From Deltaproteobacteria bacterium (GTDB lineage: Bacteria > Desulfobacterota > DSM-4660 > Desulfatiglandales > HGW-15), in assembly GCA_019308525.1 (NCBI GenBank), contig JAFDIC010000036.1:1-16292 (forward strand): DNA of 16,292 nt, read 5' to 3'. Positions 14,614-16,292 of the stretch are shown here, in pieces. Under the pieces are notes generated by a model. That model ran no database searches. It was given only the letters and a program-made list of their open reading frames with translations, and was not told the DNA's origin. Numbering within the stretch: position 1 is the first letter of the stretch; each line of letters starts with the position of its first letter. The position numbers were made by a program, and so were the translations under genes.

Positions 14614-15366
14614 TTGGCGAGGAAGGCAGTCTTGGACTTTATCAGGGGGATCGGTTACAGCTTCAAAGGGCTTCGCATGGGTATCACTGATATCAGGCTG
14701 CTCTTGTGTGGTCTCGCCAGATTCGCAATCGTCATCATCCTCACTATCCTGTTGGCAGGCATTATCCTGGTCTACCACGAAAGTATTATGGATTTTCTCT
14801 GGACACGTCCTCAGTCCTATTGGCTCAACTGGATCAGGACAGTTTTGTCCTGGCTCATTTCGGCCTTCCTGGTCGGTATCTCCGCAGTACTCTCTTACCT
14901 TCTCTCACAAATTCTTTTCAGCGTATTGATAATGGACTTCATGTCCCGCTACACGGAAAAGAAATTTACTGGAACCGTGAAAGAACCTCGCAAGATGCCA
15001 CTCTGGAGACTTTTTGCCTACCTGGTGAGACAGGAGATCCCAAGGGCATTAATCCCTGTCTTGATCTCTCTATTAGTACTGACTTTGAGCTGGTTCGTTG
15101 CCATTGGTCCCATAATGATCTTTCTCTCCTCGGGAATTACCATCCTTTTTCTCGCCTGGGACAACACGGATCTTGTCCCCGCCAGGCGCATGATCCCCTT
15201 CAGATCCCGCCTCAGACTTTTATCAAGGAACCTTCTCTTTCATCTCGGGTTCGGACTTCCTTTCTTGATCCCCGGCCTGAACCTCCTTTTCCTGTCATTT
15301 GCACCTGTCGGGGGTACACTTTATTTTATAGAGAGGTACGACAGGGTCTCGACCGAAGCTTCGTGA
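14614..15366 (+). CDS. EI24/CysZ-like integral membrane protein
   Basis: A 250-residue inner-membrane protein of the EI24 (CysZ/YtfT-like Pfam EI24) type. The N-terminal LDFIRGIGYSFKGLRM resembles the amphipathic start of the family, followed by hydrophobic segments at about 36-56, 76-106, 145-181 and 205-235. The loop FLAWDNTDLVPARRMIPFRSR and the closing APVGGTLYFIERYD are typical. CysZ transports sulfate, but many EI24 proteins have no known role, and there are no sulfur-assimilation genes here. The start is uncertain: the TTG at 14614 has only a distant AGGG, but the first ATG, codon 22 at 14677, would cut off the conserved N-terminal helix. Confidence 0.72.
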   Translation: MARKAVLDFIRGIGYSFKGLRMGITDIRLLLCGLARFAIVIILTILLAGIILVYHESIMDFLWTRPQSYWLNWIRTVLSWLISAFLVGISAVLSYLLSQILFSVLIMDFMSRYTEKKFTGTVKEPRKMPLWRLFAYLVRQEIPRALIPVLISLLVLTLSWFVAIGPIMIFLSSGITILFLAWDNTDLVPARRMIPFRSRLRLLSRNLLFHLGFGLPFLIPGLNLLFLSFAPVGGTLYFIERYDRVSTEAS

Positions 15367-15376
15367 GATATTTTTT
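15347..15376 (+). terminator. Possible weak terminator after the EI24-like gene
   Basis: TCTC (15347-15350) pairs with GAGA (15365-15368) around an inner CGA/TCG stem with an AGCT loop, and a run of six T follows at 15371-15376. It overlaps the stop codon. The stem is short and has an internal loop, so this is tentative. Confidence 0.3.
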
Positions 15377-15398
15377 CCTTTTCTCCAATCGCCCCAAT

Positions 15399-15429
15399 TT
15401 GATATTCTGCCCTTGAATGTCTTTACATT
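15399..15429 (+). promoter_or_regulatory. Weak candidate promoter for the crotonase gene
   Basis: TTGATA (15399-15404) matches the -35 at 5 of 6 positions. Downstream TTTACATT offers only a poor -10 at 17-19 bp spacing. The separate strong ribosome-binding site of the next gene and the T-run before it make an independent transcript plausible. Confidence 0.25.
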
Positions 15430-15446
15430 AGTTAAGGAGACAGGAG

Positions 15447-16226
15447 ATGGAGAAACCAATCAAGCTTGATCTCACGGATCGAATCGCGAAAGTAACTCTC
15501 AACAGGCCCCGACACTATAACGCCTTCGACCGGGACATGGTGATAGAACTGTCAGAGCGGCTTACGGAAATTGGGAGAGACCCAGGCCTCATCGGAGTAA
15601 TACTGACAGGAGAAGGCAAGGCCTTCTGCGCCGGGGGAGACCTGAGATCATTGTCTGAATTCGCTAAGAGCCCCGGCGATGCATTCCATGCACTGGCTGC
15701 CAGATATCACCAGGCCATTATTGAAATACGTCGCATGCCGAAGCCGGTCATTGCCGCTCTCAACGGACCGGCCGCAGGCGGGGGCTTTTCTTTGGCACTG
15801 GCCTGCGATTTCAGGATAATGGACTCATCGGCCACCTTGAGACAGGCTTATACTTCGAACGGACTGAGTATCGACGGCGGCGGGACTTTTACCCTCACCC
15901 GGCTCGTTGGCATGGCCAAGGCTCTGGAGATAGCCGCACTGGATCGCCCCATCTCTTCGAAGCTTGCCCTGAAGTTAGGTCTCGTTACGGAGGTAGTACC
16001 GGACGGCCAAGCCGTCAGCAGGGCCGCAGAACTGATCGGGGAGATCAACAACAGACCCCTGTCCTCCTTTTCCGCATCAAAGTTCCTGATAAATGACTCC
16101 TTCAACACTTCTCTTGAGACACAATTGGAGCGGGAAAGAGAATTCCTTTCAAGGTGTGCGGATCAACCCAACGGGATTGAAGAGATCAAGGCCTTTCTTG
16201 AGAAAAGAAGGCCTCAATTTCTATGA
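15447..16226 (+). CDS. Crotonase-fold protein (enoyl-CoA hydratase/isomerase family), probably not a hydratase
   Basis: Cytoplasmic acyl-CoA enzyme, 259 residues, the usual crotonase length. The CoA-binding and oxyanion-hole stretches are clear: GKAFCAGGDLRSL (57-69) and LNGPAAGGGFSLALACDF (105-122). The two catalytic glutamates of classical enoyl-CoA hydratase, in GGGCE and QPE, are replaced here by S115 and Y135. An Asp, D143 in SIDGGG, falls close to where PaaG-type isomerases carry one. The protein is therefore more likely an isomerase or another crotonase reaction than a beta-oxidation hydratase (inference). The start has AAGGAGA about 7 nt upstream of the ATG. No other beta-oxidation genes are visible; the nearby oxidoreductases make aromatic or organic-acid CoA chemistry possible. 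Confidence 0.88.
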   Translation: MEKPIKLDLTDRIAKVTLNRPRHYNAFDRDMVIELSERLTEIGRDPGLIGVILTGEGKAFCAGGDLRSLSEFAKSPGDAFHALAARYHQAIIEIRRMPKPVIAALNGPAAGGGFSLALACDFRIMDSSATLRQAYTSNGLSIDGGGTFTLTRLVGMAKALEIAALDRPISSKLALKLGLVTEVVPDGQAVSRAAELIGEINNRPLSSFSASKFLINDSFNTSLETQLEREREFLSRCADQPNGIEEIKAFLEKRRPQFL

Positions 16227-16292
16227 TGGGCTAATGCAGCCTGCTATTTCTCCTCTTGCCGTGGAGTTTGACGTTTTCTATTGCTATGGCCG

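Noticed and set aside
16227..16292. Tail of the window after the crotonase gene
   Set aside because: Only 66 bases; no hairpin terminator, start codon with ribosome-binding site, or recognisable coding segment could be supported.

Overview
The window looks like chromosomal DNA of an anaerobic, probably sulfate-reducing or syntrophic, deltaproteobacterium (Desulfobacterota). This is inferred from the gene content: a soluble DMSO-reductase-type molybdenum or tungsten enzyme, an iron-sulfur/flavin electron-transfer fusion, a LUD-domain protein, and paired ABC and TRAP solute importers. No rRNA or other taxonomic marker is present. No mobile element, CRISPR array, tRNA or transcription regulator gene was found.

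Layout. Positions 1-4389 (minus strand) hold a complete LivJ/K-HMGF-type ABC importer, except that livF runs off the left edge. The gene order is binding protein, livH, livM, livG, livF, with start/stop overlaps at livH-livM and livG-livF. A 622-bp divergent intergenic region (4390-5011) separates it from a plus-strand redox cluster. That cluster has a cytoplasmic molybdopterin oxidoreductase (5012-7474), a protein fusing a DmsB/HycB-like four-cluster ferredoxin to a GltD-like FAD/NAD(P) domain (7480-9624), and an NAD(P)-dependent D-2-hydroxyacid dehydrogenase (9663-10595). A TRAP transporter dctP-dctQ-dctM follows (10731-13827). Beyond it are a minus-strand LUD-domain gene (13847-14500), a divergent EI24/CysZ-like membrane protein gene (14614-15366) and a crotonase-fold gene (15447-16226).

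How it may work together (inference). Two high-affinity importers for organic acids or amino-acid-like solutes flank a soluble redox module. The Mo/W subunit would oxidise, hydroxylate or reduce an organic substrate. The fused iron-sulfur/flavin subunit would pass electrons to or from NAD(P), with no quinone or membrane anchor needed. The hydroxyacid dehydrogenase and the crotonase suggest carboxylic-acid and CoA-thioester chemistry. The substrate cannot be read from the sequence.

Most notable points: the pairing of a DmsA-type subunit with an AegA-like fusion; a Cys-to-Gln change in its third cluster motif; a Cys-Ser pair at the predicted metal-ligand site; a crotonase lacking both hydratase glutamates; and strong hairpins immediately after both solute-binding-protein genes.
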